Source: Cephalotus follicularis
Lineage: Eukaryota > Streptophyta > Magnoliopsida > Oxalidales > Cephalotaceae
Assembly: GCA_001972305.1 (NCBI GenBank)
Contig: BDDD01000353.1
Span: forward strand, 388,844 to 452,843
Reading direction: 5' to 3'
Length of the DNA stretch: 64,000 bases
The notes under the pieces were generated by a model, which did no database searches, was not told where the DNA came from, and saw only the letters and a list, made by a program, of their open reading frames with translations. Numbering within the stretch: the stretch's first letter is position 1; each line of letters begins with the position of its first letter. The position numbers and the translations under genes are program-made. This document shows positions 1 through 10,735 of this stretch, one piece after another.

Positions 1-957
1 CTGTGTCCTAATTAGAATAGTTAAGTGTATTTCATGAGGTCATGATCAATGGTCGTAGCATAAAAATTTAATTTGTAGGGTTACATGCATTAACATTTAA
101 TGACATCGATAACATGCACATAATTATAATTATTTTGTATGTTGCATTTTCATTATATTAAATTTTATTTCAAATTGATTTAAACAAGTTTATGGGGTTT
201 TATTTTTACACCCAGTTGATAAAAAGTAAATAAATTCTTAAAAATCGAAAAGAAATTTCTAGAATTTTAAATGAAAGAAAAATCAAGTGGTGCGTTCAAA
301 TTTTAAGTTCGAGTTATTAATGGTTCATTTTGGATATTAATCCGGGTAAAGAATCCACTATTTCTTAAATAGGTGAACAACATGTACACGAGTCCACTCA
401 TGGTTTTTCTCTTTCTAAGCTATGGCCAAACTAGCAAAATTTTTGTGAATTCTTCAATTTATGGCCGGCAAGATTTCTCCTCCACTAGTCACCATTTGGA
501 GGTAAACCCATCATCTAGTTATTTGTTAGTCGATTGTGTGATTTCCTCTAATTATGTTGTCATTACGAAGTTAGTTTGAGTAACTTAATTAAATTACATC
601 AATATTCGTTGATTTTGTTTCAGATTATTGTTAGAATGAAAATTTGAGATTTCGTTACCTCCATAGAGTAGTATTGCGTAAATCTAGTAGCCTACAATTC
701 AAGTTTTTGTCGTTATTGAATTTCGTTTGTTATTTCAAGGTAATTCAAACAATTGGCTTTCTTTGAGGAAAATCAGTCAACTTTGAGAATTTTTGTCGTT
801 TGAGCAAATGAACATAACAAATTGAACGTCCACTTGATGATTATGAGATTTGTTTGGAATAAAATGTGATTAAAGTAAAGTTTATGCTTATTCGGAAGAT
901 TTTGAACATTAAAATTACGAAATTTTAGATTTTAAGGGATTTCTTAGATTTAAATAT
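1..957. other. Unassigned AT-rich sequence
   Basis: I recognise no gene, repeat family or RNA here. The sequence is AT-rich, its longest frame is a 68-codon stretch at 373-579 with no recognisable motif, and it has no similarity that I can see to the rest of the window. It may be the 5' flank of element T or the first part of its LTR, whose exact 5' end I could not fix. Confidence 0.3.
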
Positions 958-1408
958 ATGTTTATGATCTTCACAATTGGTTAGGATAGAGGGTTTCCCT
1001 TCACTCTAGAAGAAATCCATTCCCCTGGCAGGGATAAGGTTCATCCGAGATCCAAGGTCTGATAATAATACTCCTAGGATATATGTCATCCATTGATCGA
1101 GGTTCACGAGATCGAGACAGAAGCCTTGTTGAAGAGTCTTCTTAAGGACGTCCCTTGATGAGGATCTGATGGCTCATTTAATGTGGAAGTGATATGTCAG
1201 GTCCCAGTCGGATTTCAGAGAAAAGACTGCAGACAGTGACATAATACATTCAATGCTATGGGAGTTACTAGAATACCCTCGTTCAAGGACAACTAGAGAG
1301 GGCAAAACCGACTTTCGGACCCACTTATTGCTCCTATAAATACCCCAACCACCTCATTTACGCAGGTTAGGCAACTTCTCTCTCTAGAGATCACTAGAAT
1401 AATCCCAC
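958..1408 (+). repeat. Element T: 5' LTR, left part (Tat-type gypsy)
   Basis: This stretch has a promoter-like layout: GC-richer sequence, a TATA box at 1335-1340, then a pyrimidine-rich tract near 1375. It stops at 1408, where element W begins. The LTR appears to resume at 14486, because bases 1404-1408 (CCCAC) and 14486-14490 (CCCAG) look like a target duplication. The distance from TATA to the GGATCGTTGGAGGG stretch near 14580, after removing W, suits the R/U5 of Tat LTRs. The 5' boundary near 958 is a guess. The link across W is inference from the near-duplication and the layout. Confidence 0.5.
1335..1340 (+). promoter_or_regulatory. TATA box of the T LTR
   Basis: TATAAA followed by TACCCC and, about 35 bases on, a CT-rich stretch. 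This is the usual arrangement at the transcription start of plant LTRs. Confidence 0.5.
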
Positions 1409-1998
1409 TGATGGAAACGAATAAACCGAATCCGGAGCCATAAATGGACAATGGTGTGTTGGGTGTAAAACAAAACAAAACATACAAACATGGCAGCAGA
1501 AGAACACCCAATTAAAAATAAAACAATCCATTATGGCACGTCCACAGACCACATGGATCACCATATCATCACATTGATTGAATTAGTGTCACCAATGAAA
1601 ACCAAAAGTGACACAAACACAAAAGACTACAAAGGAAAGACTAGGAGTTCATTACCACACGGTGATGGCTCCTTCTTTCTTTGCCGCACCAAGCTTGCGA
1701 AGACTCCCTTCCAAAGCTTCCAATGCGTTCTGCTTCTGATCCAAGTCGAATCCTTGAAGCTCCAAGCACCAAGAAGTAAAGTTCTCTCACACTCTTTCTA
1801 AACTTAGGTAAACTAAATTGATATTGACCAATGAAGTCAAAATCAATCCACCCTAGATAAGTTCTTGTTTGGTGTATTACAGATCAAAGGAACACTCACA
1901 ATCTGTAGAGAGAAACACGAAGTCACCCTTGCCCAGCAAAGCTCTCTTGCTTCCCCCACTTATTTTCTGCAGAAAAATGCTTATCTCTAGTCCCATTT
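1409..1998 (-). repeat. Element W: truncated 3' LTR
   Basis: Matches 3268-3857 at a constant offset of 1859 bases without gaps. I count about ten substitutions over roughly 588 bases. It starts TGATGGAAAC on the plus strand. The copy ends abruptly near 1998, where the other copy continues, so the promoter-side part was deleted together with the coding region. Identical small open frames in both copies (1490-1801 and 3349-3660) are products of the duplication and not genes. Confidence 0.85.
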
Positions 1999-3254
1999 TC
2001 GTTCCTACGTTAAGACTTATTATTAATGTGAGGGAATTTGCGGTCTCAAATTTTAAATACCGAGCCATTAATTAATTCATTGGTTGTATTAGCCAATTCC
2101 AATTAATTACGACTTATCATGCAAGACGTGTATCTTATGCACCTTGGACATATTTCTAAAATATGTCAATGGATTGGCAAGGACATTAATAGTAATGACT
2201 TGAGCCCAAAGTCACTACTAGGTCTTCCTATGTGTAAAGATTTAATTCTATTTATTACATCAATAACAATGCATTCATGGCCTTCAAAAATCTTGTACTC
2301 CATTTTTCCTTTCCTCCATCTCTCCTTGCATGGTCTTCTTTTACAAAAAGAACATTACATTTTCGAAAGGAAAAATACATTTAAAAATTACAAGGAGAAA
2401 TAATAGAAGTAAGGGAAAAATAAATGGTGCACGCAGGCATCTTATTACAGACCTTTAAAAATAATAAATAAATAAAATCCATCCACACATAGAAAACAAT
2501 AAACTAGGTCTATGTCCTTTTTCGGGCCATTCATTGTTCATAAGACTTATATAATATCCAATATTATAAAACACAAATAAAACAAATGCCATAAATAATA
2601 ACCAATTACTCAATTTAATTCAAGGATTGTTAATTGATTAAACTCACTAAATCAAGCAATGATTTTTGATTTTCTAAGTGCCAAAATGTATAAAATCCAA
2701 TTTTATTGAAAAACAGTTTTTTTTTATAAAAGACGTCGACGCTTATCAAAAGCATTGACGTGTTTTCTGGGAACAGATGAACAAGGCGTCGATGCATAAC
2801 ACGAGCATCAATGCGTTTCTCAAGAACTGTTGAAAAAGGCATCGACGTTTATGAACAACATCGACGCGTTTTCTGGGAAAATGAACAAGACATCGACTTC
2901 CATCATGCACGTCGATGCTTTTCCTGGGAATATGAAAGAGACATCGACGTCTACCAAGAAAGTCGACGTCTATAGCCCCCTGTGCAGTTTCTGCATTTCT
3001 AAAAATGCTGAAAACAATGGTTTAGACTTTGGCTTTCCATTCTGGCAATCCAAAATGCACTATGCATGTTCCAAACATAATTCTAAACACATTAAAACAA
3101 CATTCCCAGGACAATAACATAATGAAATCCAATTTCATGCAATTTTCACTAAGGCACTTTGAAAATCTAGTTTGATCATAAAACACATCCATTAATTAAA
3201 CCATTAATCAGTACATCATCTAAGGCATAAATTCAATCAAGGATGATGTGGGAC
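1999..3254 (-). other. Element W: untranslated leader
   Basis: Lies between the primer site and the lost gag. No coding frame is convincing. Stretches near 2010-2180 and 2425-2520 resemble the Z2 leader at 54370-54550 and 54830-54960, and in inverted orientation the Z1 leader near 33750-34270. An array of palindromic motifs fills 2732-2975. Confidence 0.7.
2732..2975. repeat. Palindromic TCGA-core array in the W leader
   Basis: Repeated degenerate units such as ACGTCGACGC, ACATCGACG and CGTCGATGC, separated by spacers containing CTGGGAA. Units alternate between the two strand senses of a near-palindrome. On the minus strand the array begins about 280 bases after the primer site. Confidence 0.85.
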
Positions 3255-3266
3255 GCTCTGATACCA
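3255..3266 (-). other. Element W: primer binding site
   Basis: The minus strand reads TGGTATCAGAGC, complementary to the 3' end of initiator Met-tRNA. It lies one base inside the LTR end (minus-strand ...CCATCA at 3268). Confidence 0.9.
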
Positions 3267-3267
3267 C

Positions 3268-4489
3268 TGATGGAAACGGATAAACCGAATCCGGAGCCAT
3301 AAATGGACAATGGTGTGTTGGGTGTAAAACAAAACAAAACATACAAACATGGGAGCGGAAGAACACCCAATTAAAAACAAAACAATCCATTATGGCACGT
3401 CCACAGACCACATGGATCACCATATCATCAAATTGATTGAATTAGTGTCACCAATGAAAACCAAAAGTGACACAAACACAAAAGACTACAAAGGAAAGAC
3501 TAGGAGTTCATTACCACACGGTGATGGCTCCTTCTTTCTTTGCCGCACCAAGCTTGCGAAGACTCCCTTCCAAAGCTTCCAATGCGTTCTGCTTCTGATC
3601 CAAGTCGAATCCTTGAAGCTCCAAGCACCAAGAAGTAAAGTTCTCTCACACTCTTTCTAAACTTAGGTAAAGTAAATTGATATTGACCAATGAAGTCAAA
3701 ATCAATCCACCCTAGATAAGTTCTTGCTTGGTGTATTACAGATCAAAGGAACACTCACAATCTGTAGAGAGAAACACGAAGTCACCCTTGCCCAGCAAAG
3801 CTCTCTTGCTTCCCCCACTTATTTTCTACAGAAAAATGCTTATCTCTAGTCCCCTTTTCTCTCTCCCAATTTCCCATTCACTTAGGATCATGGTTCTCAC
3901 TCCCTGGGAGTCCGAAGCCACGATTCCCATGTTTCTAAAATGTGTAAGATCAAGAGAAACCAGCTGAAGATGTGAGAGAAAATGTGTCCACGATGTGAGG
4001 TCGTGCGCAGGTTGCACGTCCTGCTCAAACACGTCGACGCCTTCCAAAGGACATCGACGTCCATGCAATGTGGCACTAAAGACATCGATGCTTTCTAAAA
4101 GATATCGACGTCTTTAAAAACATTAAGCATCGACGTCATTCTAAAAGACATCGACGTCTTTGTCTGGATAGTGAAGCATTAAGAGTCTAACTCTTTTAGT
4201 GATCTCATGTACCTTTTCAATATTGGTTAAGTAAGATCAAACATATGTGTTTCCACAAAATCTCAAATCCACATAACCGATATTTGACACCAAGACTTAA
4301 TATGTCTAACACATTAAAAATCTAATCATTATAAGGCAGGGACCCTTTAAAATCTTGATTAAAACAAGAGGTGTTCATAAATTACCGAAATACCCCTAGG
4401 GTTCGGTTTAGCCATTCTAAATGATCCCAGACCATTTAAATGCTCTTAGAATAATATCTAATATTATCCAGATGGAAAAATTAATCTGA
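3268..4489 (-). repeat. Element W: 5' LTR, larger part
   Basis: The first 590 bases match the 3' LTR at 1409-1998. The remainder runs to the broken junction with G1 near 4489. The missing start of this LTR is probably 14396-14485, whose minus strand begins TGTTAGATATAG and resembles the starts of the Y-type LTRs at 39414, 39684 and 57478. A palindromic array occupies 4028-4170. Confidence 0.65.
4028..4170. repeat. Palindromic TCGA-core array in the W LTR
   Basis: Six or so units, including the 18-mer AAAGACATCGACGTCTTT at 4144-4161. The same 18-mer occurs exactly in the unrelated gypsy LTR of G1 at 9886-9903. Each unit is close to self-complementary. Confidence 0.85.
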
Positions 4490-5420
4490 TTTAAAGGATT
4501 GGTTACCCAATCAAATGTATTGTTTTATGTTTTTAACTTATCACAACTTGTGAACGGAGTAATATATTTTAAACAAATATATTTGATCAAGTAATTATAT
4601 TTTATTGCTAGACTTGTACTGTGAGATGCTTGTGCCTGTTGACTACTCAGCCACTATGCTAAGTAACTGTTGTTGGTTTAGCCACCGTGCTAAGCAACTT
4701 ACGGAGCACTTGCTCCAAAACCGTTCGCAAACGGGGATGGGTAAGAGTGCTTGACGTCGGGGCCAGGAGGTGGCGACGGTCAGGACGACTGGACTGTCTG
4801 GTTCCTTTTGGAACATATATATTGCTTGTGTTGAGATAACTTATGAGTTATACTTGTACTGTGAGCATGCATATATTTTTATATATATGTATATACGGAG
4901 ATATATTTCTGTGAAAACTACATGTCAAACTAAATCATAATGCATTCATTCATGATACGCATTACCTTGACCTTAAACTGTATTTATAAGTTTATTCACT
5001 TAGCCGAGTGAGGACAAAGGCTAACCCCTACTGTAACAGATTGACGGAGTGGATCTGACATGGAGCATGCTTGGAGTCCTAAATAGAAGACTTAGTTATC
5101 TCTCTTATTTATGTATTTAGTTAATGGACAATGACTATGTAATTTGGATTATTGTAACAAAAGTTATTTTGTTATCTCGTACTGTATTTTTATCACGCTC
5201 CGTTTTGGGCGATCGACAATGAGGTTGGATTTTTTTATAAACTTGTTGGGCATCACGTAGTATGGGATGCGTGATGCATGTTTAAATTAGGCTCATTTAT
5301 GTTATTGCTTCCGCTACTGAAGGTTTTTGTTTATCCGTATTATCGCATGAGCTGAATTATTTTGTGTTGATTGCCTTACCGCTTTATATGTTGTCTTAAT
5401 TTGGAAACGGGGGTGTGACA
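4490..5420 (+). repeat. Element G1: 5' LTR, 3' portion
   Basis: Aligns with 10390-10655 (from the ATTGG..CCAATCAAATG stretch through GTAAGAGTGCTTGAC) and with 14329-14395 (TTGATTGCCTTACCGC to GTGTGACA). The intervening 4756-5356 has no counterpart in the 3' LTR because it was lost there when S1 became established. Ends TGTGACA at 5420. Confidence 0.85.
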
Positions 5421-5423
5421 ACG

Positions 5424-5437
5424 TGGTATCGGAGAAT
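5424..5437 (+). other. Element G1: primer binding site
   Basis: TGGTATCGGAGAAT, four bases after the LTR end. It is a Met-tRNA-type site with one change (A to G) from the usual TGGTATCAGAG. Confidence 0.8.
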
Positions 5438-5529
5438 ATTCCATATATGCTTAGCTTGGATAAGTTCCTTGGTAATCAATAAATTGTTCCTAAAGTCGTG
5501 ACTAACCGTCATCCTTCTTATAGGAACAA

Positions 5530-6585
5530 ATGGACCGAAGGAGAACGCGTGGTAGGGCTAGGGCGGTTGGAGCCAATGCCCCTGAAGGAATGAATATGCC
5601 ACAAGGAGTGAACGTTCCTCAAGATGATAGGGACCCGATGGCCCAGATTGTGGACTACTTCCAGCAACATATGGCCTTTAATATGGCAAATGCGGAGGAG
5701 ATGCGCCAGTACTACGCGCAAACTCGACCGCAACATAGAGCTCCCGATCACTGCCCGAGGGAGGATGGTAGTCAGTTTGGAAGGGACATCGAAAGGTTTA
5801 TGAGAAAGAATCCACCCAGCTTCCAGGGTGAACTTGATGCTACAATTGTTGAAAGATGGCTTCAAGACTTGGAGAAGATTTTTGAGGTGATGGACTGTAC
5901 CGATACGCAGAAGCTGAAGTTTGTTGTGTACCATCTATGGGGAGAGGCCACTCACTGGTGGGAGACGGTCAGAGCGAAGTGGGAGTCATTTGGACTCAAT
6001 GCTACATGGGAGAGGTTCCAGGAAGAGTTCCTCGACTCCTATGTACCCCGTATTGAGCAAGAACAGAGGGAGACAGAGCTCCTGGAGTTACATCAAGGGG
6101 AGATGACTGTGGCCAAGTACCAGGCCAGGTTTATGGAGCTAGCCAGACATTCACCTTATCTGGTAGCCAATGATATGAAAAGGATACAGAGATTCCTGAA
6201 GGGTCTGCGACCAGATCTTAGGTCGAGGATTAGGGCTATGGAGCTGGGTACTTTTCCGGAGGTCGCTCAAAAAGCGAGGCTGCTGGAAAGCATATCCAGT
6301 GAGGATCAAGCAGAGAGGGTCCGGGCACAACAAAATAAACGAAGCCCAATAAGACCAGCTTCTTCAAAATGGCAAAGCAGTGATTCTCCGACTAAATCCT
6401 TGAAGAAGAGATCTGGACAGAATGCCACACAGGGTACTCCTAGTCAGGGGAGTAATGCGGGAACTGGAGCTTGTTATCACTGTGGTCGTAAAGGCCACTT
6501 ACAGAAAGATTGCTGGAGGATGAACGGATTATGTTTGAGGTGTGGGGCATCTGGCCATTCCGTGAGAGATTGCCCAAAGAGTTAG
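5530..6585 (+). CDS. Gag protein of element G1 (intact)
   Basis: Capsid/nucleocapsid protein of 351 residues, uninterrupted, starting at the first ATG about 100 bases after the primer site. A charged N-terminus (MDRRRTRGRARAVG) is followed by a retrotransposon gag core at about residues 95-215 (WLQDLEKIFEVMDC, WWETVRAKW) and a basic linker. Two CCHC zinc knuckles have all ligands present: CYHCGRKGHLQKDC (315-328) and CLRCGASGHSVRDC (335-348). Such a protein would package element RNA in cytoplasmic particles. It ends with TAG after CPKS, and the same frame would continue for about 50 codons into the former protease linker, so the stop may be secondary. It is the only complete retroelement protein here and sits in an otherwise wrecked element. 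Whether it is expressed is unknown. Confidence 0.9.
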   Translation: MDRRRTRGRARAVGANAPEGMNMPQGVNVPQDDRDPMAQIVDYFQQHMAFNMANAEEMRQYYAQTRPQHRAPDHCPREDGSQFGRDIERFMRKNPPSFQGELDATIVERWLQDLEKIFEVMDCTDTQKLKFVVYHLWGEATHWWETVRAKWESFGLNATWERFQEEFLDSYVPRIEQEQRETELLELHQGEMTVAKYQARFMELARHSPYLVANDMKRIQRFLKGLRPDLRSRIRAMELGTFPEVAQKARLLESISSEDQAERVRAQQNKRSPIRPASSKWQSSDSPTKSLKKRSGQNATQGTPSQGSNAGTGACYHCGRKGHLQKDCWRMNGLCLRCGASGHSVRDCPKS

Positions 6586-6949
6586 GCTACGGCACCTACT
6601 GGACCAGCTAGTAGCAGTGGGGCCGCAGCGGGACCTTCGCAGCAGGGAGACAAGGGTAAGGGCATCATGGGAGGTAAGATTTTTGCTCCCACTTGCATCA
6701 TACTTGATCATAATGCCTTTAATTGGTTGACTATGTTATAGCCATAATTAAGTGAATGTTAAGTTGGACCTTTGGGACTAGCTAACGAGTAAGAAATGAT
6801 GGTTCATAGTACCATATTAATGAACAGTCATACACATGTATATGCTAGTACGGAACCACACGCATACCTAATGGACTTTTATAACCTTGATAAACATAAT
6901 CAAGAATATGAATCATATCGCTTGGATAGTGATTCACGGTGGTGAGTCG
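6586..6949 (+). other. Element G1: gag-protease linker and unassigned filler
   Basis: Up to about 6740 the gag frame continues readably after the stop (small and glycine-rich, ending NWLTML). From about 6745 to 6949 I see neither protease nor RT residues. The protease with its DTG motif and the front half of RT are missing and replaced by about 200 bases of sequence I cannot assign. Confidence 0.5.
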
Positions 6950-7390
6950 AGGGCATTCTCCAAGCTTGATTGAGATCAGGTTATCACCAGTTGAGGGTGA
7001 GGGAAGGAGATATTGAGAAGACTGCTTTTCAAACAAGGTACGGTCATTACGAGTTCCTAGTGATGCCTTTTTGTATTTCCAATGCACCGGCTGCGTTCAT
7101 GTCATTGATGAACGATGTGTTTCGACCGAACCTGGACCAGTTTGTCGTTATGTTTATTGACAACGTACTTGTAGACTCAAGGAGTGAGGAAGGGCATGCT
7201 TACCACCTGAGGATGGCTCTGAAGATTCTCCGAGAGCACCAACTGTATGCCGAATTCAGTAAGTGTGAGTTTTGGCTTGACCGTGTGATCTTCGTGGTCA
7301 CATTGTATCTGGAGAAGGTTTGGCGGTGGATCCGTCAAAGGCAGAGGTGGTACGAGATTGGCCACAGCCGAAGGACCAAGACTGAAGGAT
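6950..7390 (+). pseudogene. Element G1: reverse transcriptase remnant
   Basis: Begins at the FSKLD motif (one base missing just after it shifts the frame), then reads [36 protein letters not shown] and [15 protein letters not shown]. The catalytic segment normally read as IDD is IDN here, so the second aspartate of the active site is lost. A second frameshift follows CEFWLDRV, after which the connection region is readable ([16 protein letters not shown]) up to about 7388. RNase H is absent; the sequence jumps straight to integrase. Confidence 0.85.
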
Positions 7391-8418
7391 GAGTTACTCC
7401 GCGGGGCTCATAAATCCCTGTACAGTATTCATTCTGGTAGTACCAAATATACCAAGATTCTGCGAGCAAGTTGGCTCGATTTTATGTGAAGGAGATTGTG
7501 AGGCTGCACGGTGTTCCGGTAAGCATCATTTACGATAGGGATTCGATCTTCACTTCCAACTTCTGGAAGAGATTCCAGACAGCCTTCGGAACAAGGTTGA
7601 ATCTCAGTACTGCTTTCCACCCTCAGACAGACGGACAGTCGGAGCGTACCATCCAAACCTTGGAAGATATGCTTCGGGCTTGTGTGGTCGGTTTTGGTGG
7701 AACCTGGGAAGACCATATCCCGCTGATAGAGTTTTCATACAATAACAGCTATCACTCGAGTATTGGAATAGCTCCATACGAGGCACTGTATGGGAGAAAA
7801 TGTAGGTCACCCGTCCGTTGGGACGAGGTTGGTGAACGACCATTGCTTGGGTCGAATTTGGTGGAGGAGACTTCAGAGAAAGTCGGGTTCATCAAAGAAA
7901 AGTTACTAGCAGCACAGAGCAGGCAGAAGAGCTATGTCGACAGTATGAAAAGAAGGCCTTTAACCTTCAATGTTGGAGATTACGTATTTTTGAAAATATC
8001 TCCGAGGAAAGGGGTACAAAGATTCGGAAAAAGGGCAAGTTAGCGCCACGCTATATTGGTCCTTTTGAGATTCTGGAAATGGTTGGGGAGGTAACTTATC
8101 AGCTAGCCTTGCCTCCTATATTGTCAAGTGTATATAATGTCTTCCATGTATCGATACTACGAGGGTATATCCGAGATCCATCACATGTCCTGGATTATGA
8201 CTCGGTTACGGTGAGGGATGATCTTCTTGCAAGGAGTCACCCGTGAGAATCTTGGATTGGAAGATACAAGTATTATGAAACCGGTCCATTCTGGCGTAAA
8301 GGTTCAGTGGCAATTTCATCGGCCAGATGAAGCGACATGGGAACGTGTGGATGACATCCGAGAACGTTACCGCATCTGTTTTAAGTATTGTGTTAATTTC
8401 GAGGACAAAATTTCTTGA
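7391..8418 (+). pseudogene. Element G1: integrase and chromodomain-like remnant
   Basis: A short piece of the integrase N-terminal region (ELLRGAHKSLYSIHSGSTK, 7391-7465) joins abruptly to the catalytic core at 7471 (KEIVRLHGVPVSI, YDRDSIFTSNFW, FHPQTDGQSERTIQTLED). The second Asp and the Glu of the DDE triad are visible; the first Asp lies in the deleted part. The core frame runs open to 8043. A frameshift near 8035 then leads to the C-terminal part (LAPRYIGPFEILEMVGEVTYQLALPP). The last part, near 8290-8400, contains EATWERVDDIRERY, the end of a chromodomain-like region, broken by further stops. Confidence 0.85.
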
Positions 8419-8430
8419 AGGAGGGGTGGA
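8417..8430 (+). other. Element G1: polypurine tract
   Basis: GAAGGAGGGGTGGA immediately before the 3' LTR start TGTAACGCCC at 8431; it primes plus-strand synthesis. Confidence 0.75.
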
Positions 8431-8604
8431 TGTAACGCCCGATATTTTCCTAATTGTAATATTTCGATTTAAGATGTAATATTAAACTTGAATTAATGAA
8501 AATGTTTGAGATTTCAACCTCAAAGATGCTTACAAACCCTAAATATTGTTTAGGGAAAGAATTGTGTGAGTTAAACTTGAAAACGGCGCAGTTTTGGAAG
8601 GAAC

Positions 8605-8760
8605 GCGTCGACGTCTTTTGAAAGAGGTCGATGCCTATTGGATCCGAGGTACACGTGAATGCATGAACATGCACATCGATATGGAGAGAAGGCATCGACA
8701 CCTTCTCACGAAAGGAGGAAAAGACATCAACGTCTAAGGAAATACGTCGACGCCTTTGTA
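8605..8760. repeat. Palindromic TCGA-core array, G1 LTR proximal
   Basis: Units GCGTCGACGTCTTTT, GGTCGATGCC, ACATCGATATGG, GGCATCGACACC and ACGTCGACGCC, starting about 175 bases into the LTR and upstream of the presumed promoter. Confidence 0.8.
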
Positions 8761-9497
8761 AAGAACATCTATCACGTTATACACTGACAGAGTAACATGC
8801 AATGGGTGATCATTGAGGCATCACCCAGACGCCTTAACAGGCACAATGCAACGTGTTGATCATGCTGGTGCATTGCCAGGCATGCCCTAAACGTGTCCTT
8901 GACATGGTGCATGCAAAAGGATATCCCACTTACACCTGCAACCTACAGAAAGGAAGGGAAATGAGCCAAAAACCAGAGAGGGAGAAGGGGAGCATGAGAG
9001 TGTGTGGTTATCTGTGAAGCAAAGAAAAAAGGGGAGGGTTCCTGCCATAATAAAACACCATCTATCTCTCTCTCTCGTTTAAAACACTAAAGGAAAGAAA
9101 ACCAGTGAGAGTGAGTGAGTGTGAGGGCCATCATTGTTGAGCTTGTTGGAGCTTGAGACTTGGAGCTCGTGGGTAGCAGTTTCTAAGAGGATCTTGGAGC
9201 TGCTGTGTCCAGAACCTGGGAACTAAAAGGGGTGGACTTTCCAGTTCCTAACTTGGAACAACAAGGTAGGGGAAAGTGATGAATTTATACATGCATTTTG
9301 GGTTTTAAGTTAATGAATAACATGATGAATTGCATGATAATGGTTGAAATGTGATTCTGGACTTGTTATGGTGTTACTGTGATGTACGGAGTTAACCATG
9401 CATGTGTGATTGCATGAATATGTGAATTGGTTGTGTAAAGGATGGATTTGATAATGGCTTGGTGTGTTAAAACTGTGGTGAAAACGTTCTGGGTTGG

Positions 9498-10012
9498 ATA
9501 GACATCGACGTCTACAAGAAGACGTCGATGCCTTCGTGGGAAAACGTGAAAGACATCGATGTTTGAGTAAAGACATCGATGCCTTTTCTGGGCTTTAAAT
9601 AACAGTAATGTTATGCCTTCGTGTATGAGTGCGAAAGACATCGATGTCTTTTGGGAGACATCGACGCCTTTTCTGGGCATTGCAGAACAGTAGTGTTACT
9701 GTTGTTGGTGAACTGCCCTTGAGATTACATGTTTTACGCATGAAATGACGCTCTGGTTATATTCCCTGTTAACCAGTAACATACCTCACACGTTGAGGGA
9801 GTGAGATTCGTTTACATGAAGGATTAAAAGTCCAGATTCTACCCTCTAGAATCAAGGTTCGTGAACTGATACTTCCTGGTATCATAAAGACATCGACGTC
9901 TTTGTAAAGACATCGACATCTTTGATCCAGATACGCCTGGGAATAACTGTACATAGGATCGACGTATTAGGGTAAAGACGTCGACGCCTTAGGGATAGAC
10001 ATCGACGTCTAT
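9498..10012. repeat. Palindromic TCGA-core array, G1 LTR distal
   Basis: Contains a perfect 18-base palindrome, AAAGACATCGATGTCTTT (9634-9651), and the near-palindrome AAAGACATCGACGTCTTT (9886-9903), followed at once by a second unit. Spacers repeat TTTTCTGGGC. It starts about 1070 bases into the LTR and probably lies in the transcribed leader. Confidence 0.85.
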
Positions 10013-10200
10013 TCCCCTGTTTAATGGATTTTCACTTGAATGGGACCTGCTAGACCCAAAACGACTCTAGAAACGATCTTAGATGCATTCTGAGCATATG
10101 TTTGCATTGTTACTGTGATTTGTATTATGGTTGCTAAAAAGTGTTAACCATTTTGAAAAGCTTGTATGATTACTATAATCATTTTTGTACGAAAATGTAT

Positions 10201-10435
10201 ATTTATCAACATATGATTTTATATATTTTCGAACTGACTGGGAAAGTATTTTCCAATGACGGAAAAATGTTTTAAAGGATTGATTATGCAATCAAATGTA
10301 TTATACGAATATATATATATATTTGTCAACATACGATTTTATATATTTTCGAAATGAGTAGGGAAGTATTCCCAAAAACGGAGAAATGTTTTAAAGGATT
10401 GGGTAGCCAATCAAATGTATTGTTTTAAGTTTTTA
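10201..10435 (+). repeat. 120-bp tandem duplication in the G1 3' LTR
   Basis: ATTTATCAACATATGATTTT at 10201 recurs as ATTTGTCAACATACGATTTT at 10321, and the following sequence, including TTTAAAGGATTG and CAATCAAATGTATT, is also duplicated with period 120. The 5' LTR is truncated near here, so I cannot tell whether it had the duplication. Confidence 0.75.
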
Positions 10436-10673
10436 AGTTATCACAACTTGTGAACGGAGTAATATATTTTAAGAAAATATATTTGATCAAGTAATTATAT
10501 TTTATTGCTTGACTTGTACTGTGAGATGCTTGTGCCTGTTGACTACTCAACCGCTGTGCTAAGTAACTGCTGTTGGTTTAGCCGCCGTGCTAAGCAACTT
10601 ACGGAGGACTTGCTCGAAAACCGTTTGCAAACGGGGATGGGGTAAGAGTGCTTGACATTGTAGTTTATTCAAT

Positions 10674-10685
10674 TGGTATCAGAGA
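10674..10685 (+). other. Element S1: primer binding site
   Basis: TGGTATCAGAGA followed by CAAAGG, preceded by TTTATTCAAT. This is the conserved LTR end and primer-site neighbourhood of Sireviruses, with one change from AGAGCC. Confidence 0.85.
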
Positions 10686-10735
10686 CAAAGGCTTATTATT
10701 CTTAATTTTTAGAGCCTTTAACGATCCTAGACTCT

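Larger units (their letters stand above)
8431..10655 (+). repeat. Element G1: 3' LTR, left part
   Basis: Starts TGTAACGCCC directly after the polypurine tract. The stretch 10390-10655 matches the 5' LTR at 4490-4755. A run of CT repeats near 9060 follows an AATAAAA box and may mark the transcription start. Palindromic arrays lie on both sides of this point (8605-8760 and 9498-10012). S1 begins after GTGCTTGAC at 10655, and the final bases of the LTR are at 14329-14395. Confidence 0.85.

Noticed and set aside
2830..3117. 95-codon frame with repeats of IDAF and TSTS residues.
   Set aside because: The repeats are the palindromic array read as protein. It lies in an untranslated leader, antisense to the element.
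1490..3660. Two identical 103-codon frames that might be a duplicated gene.
   Set aside because: They lie in the two LTR copies of W and are identical only because LTRs are copied. No domain was recognised.
4265..4311. Possible W LTR end at minus-strand TGTTAGACATATTAAG.
   Set aside because: The five bases beyond it (CATTA) do not match those before W (CCCAC), whereas the end at 14485 gives CCCAG and resembles related LTR starts. It remains a weaker alternative.
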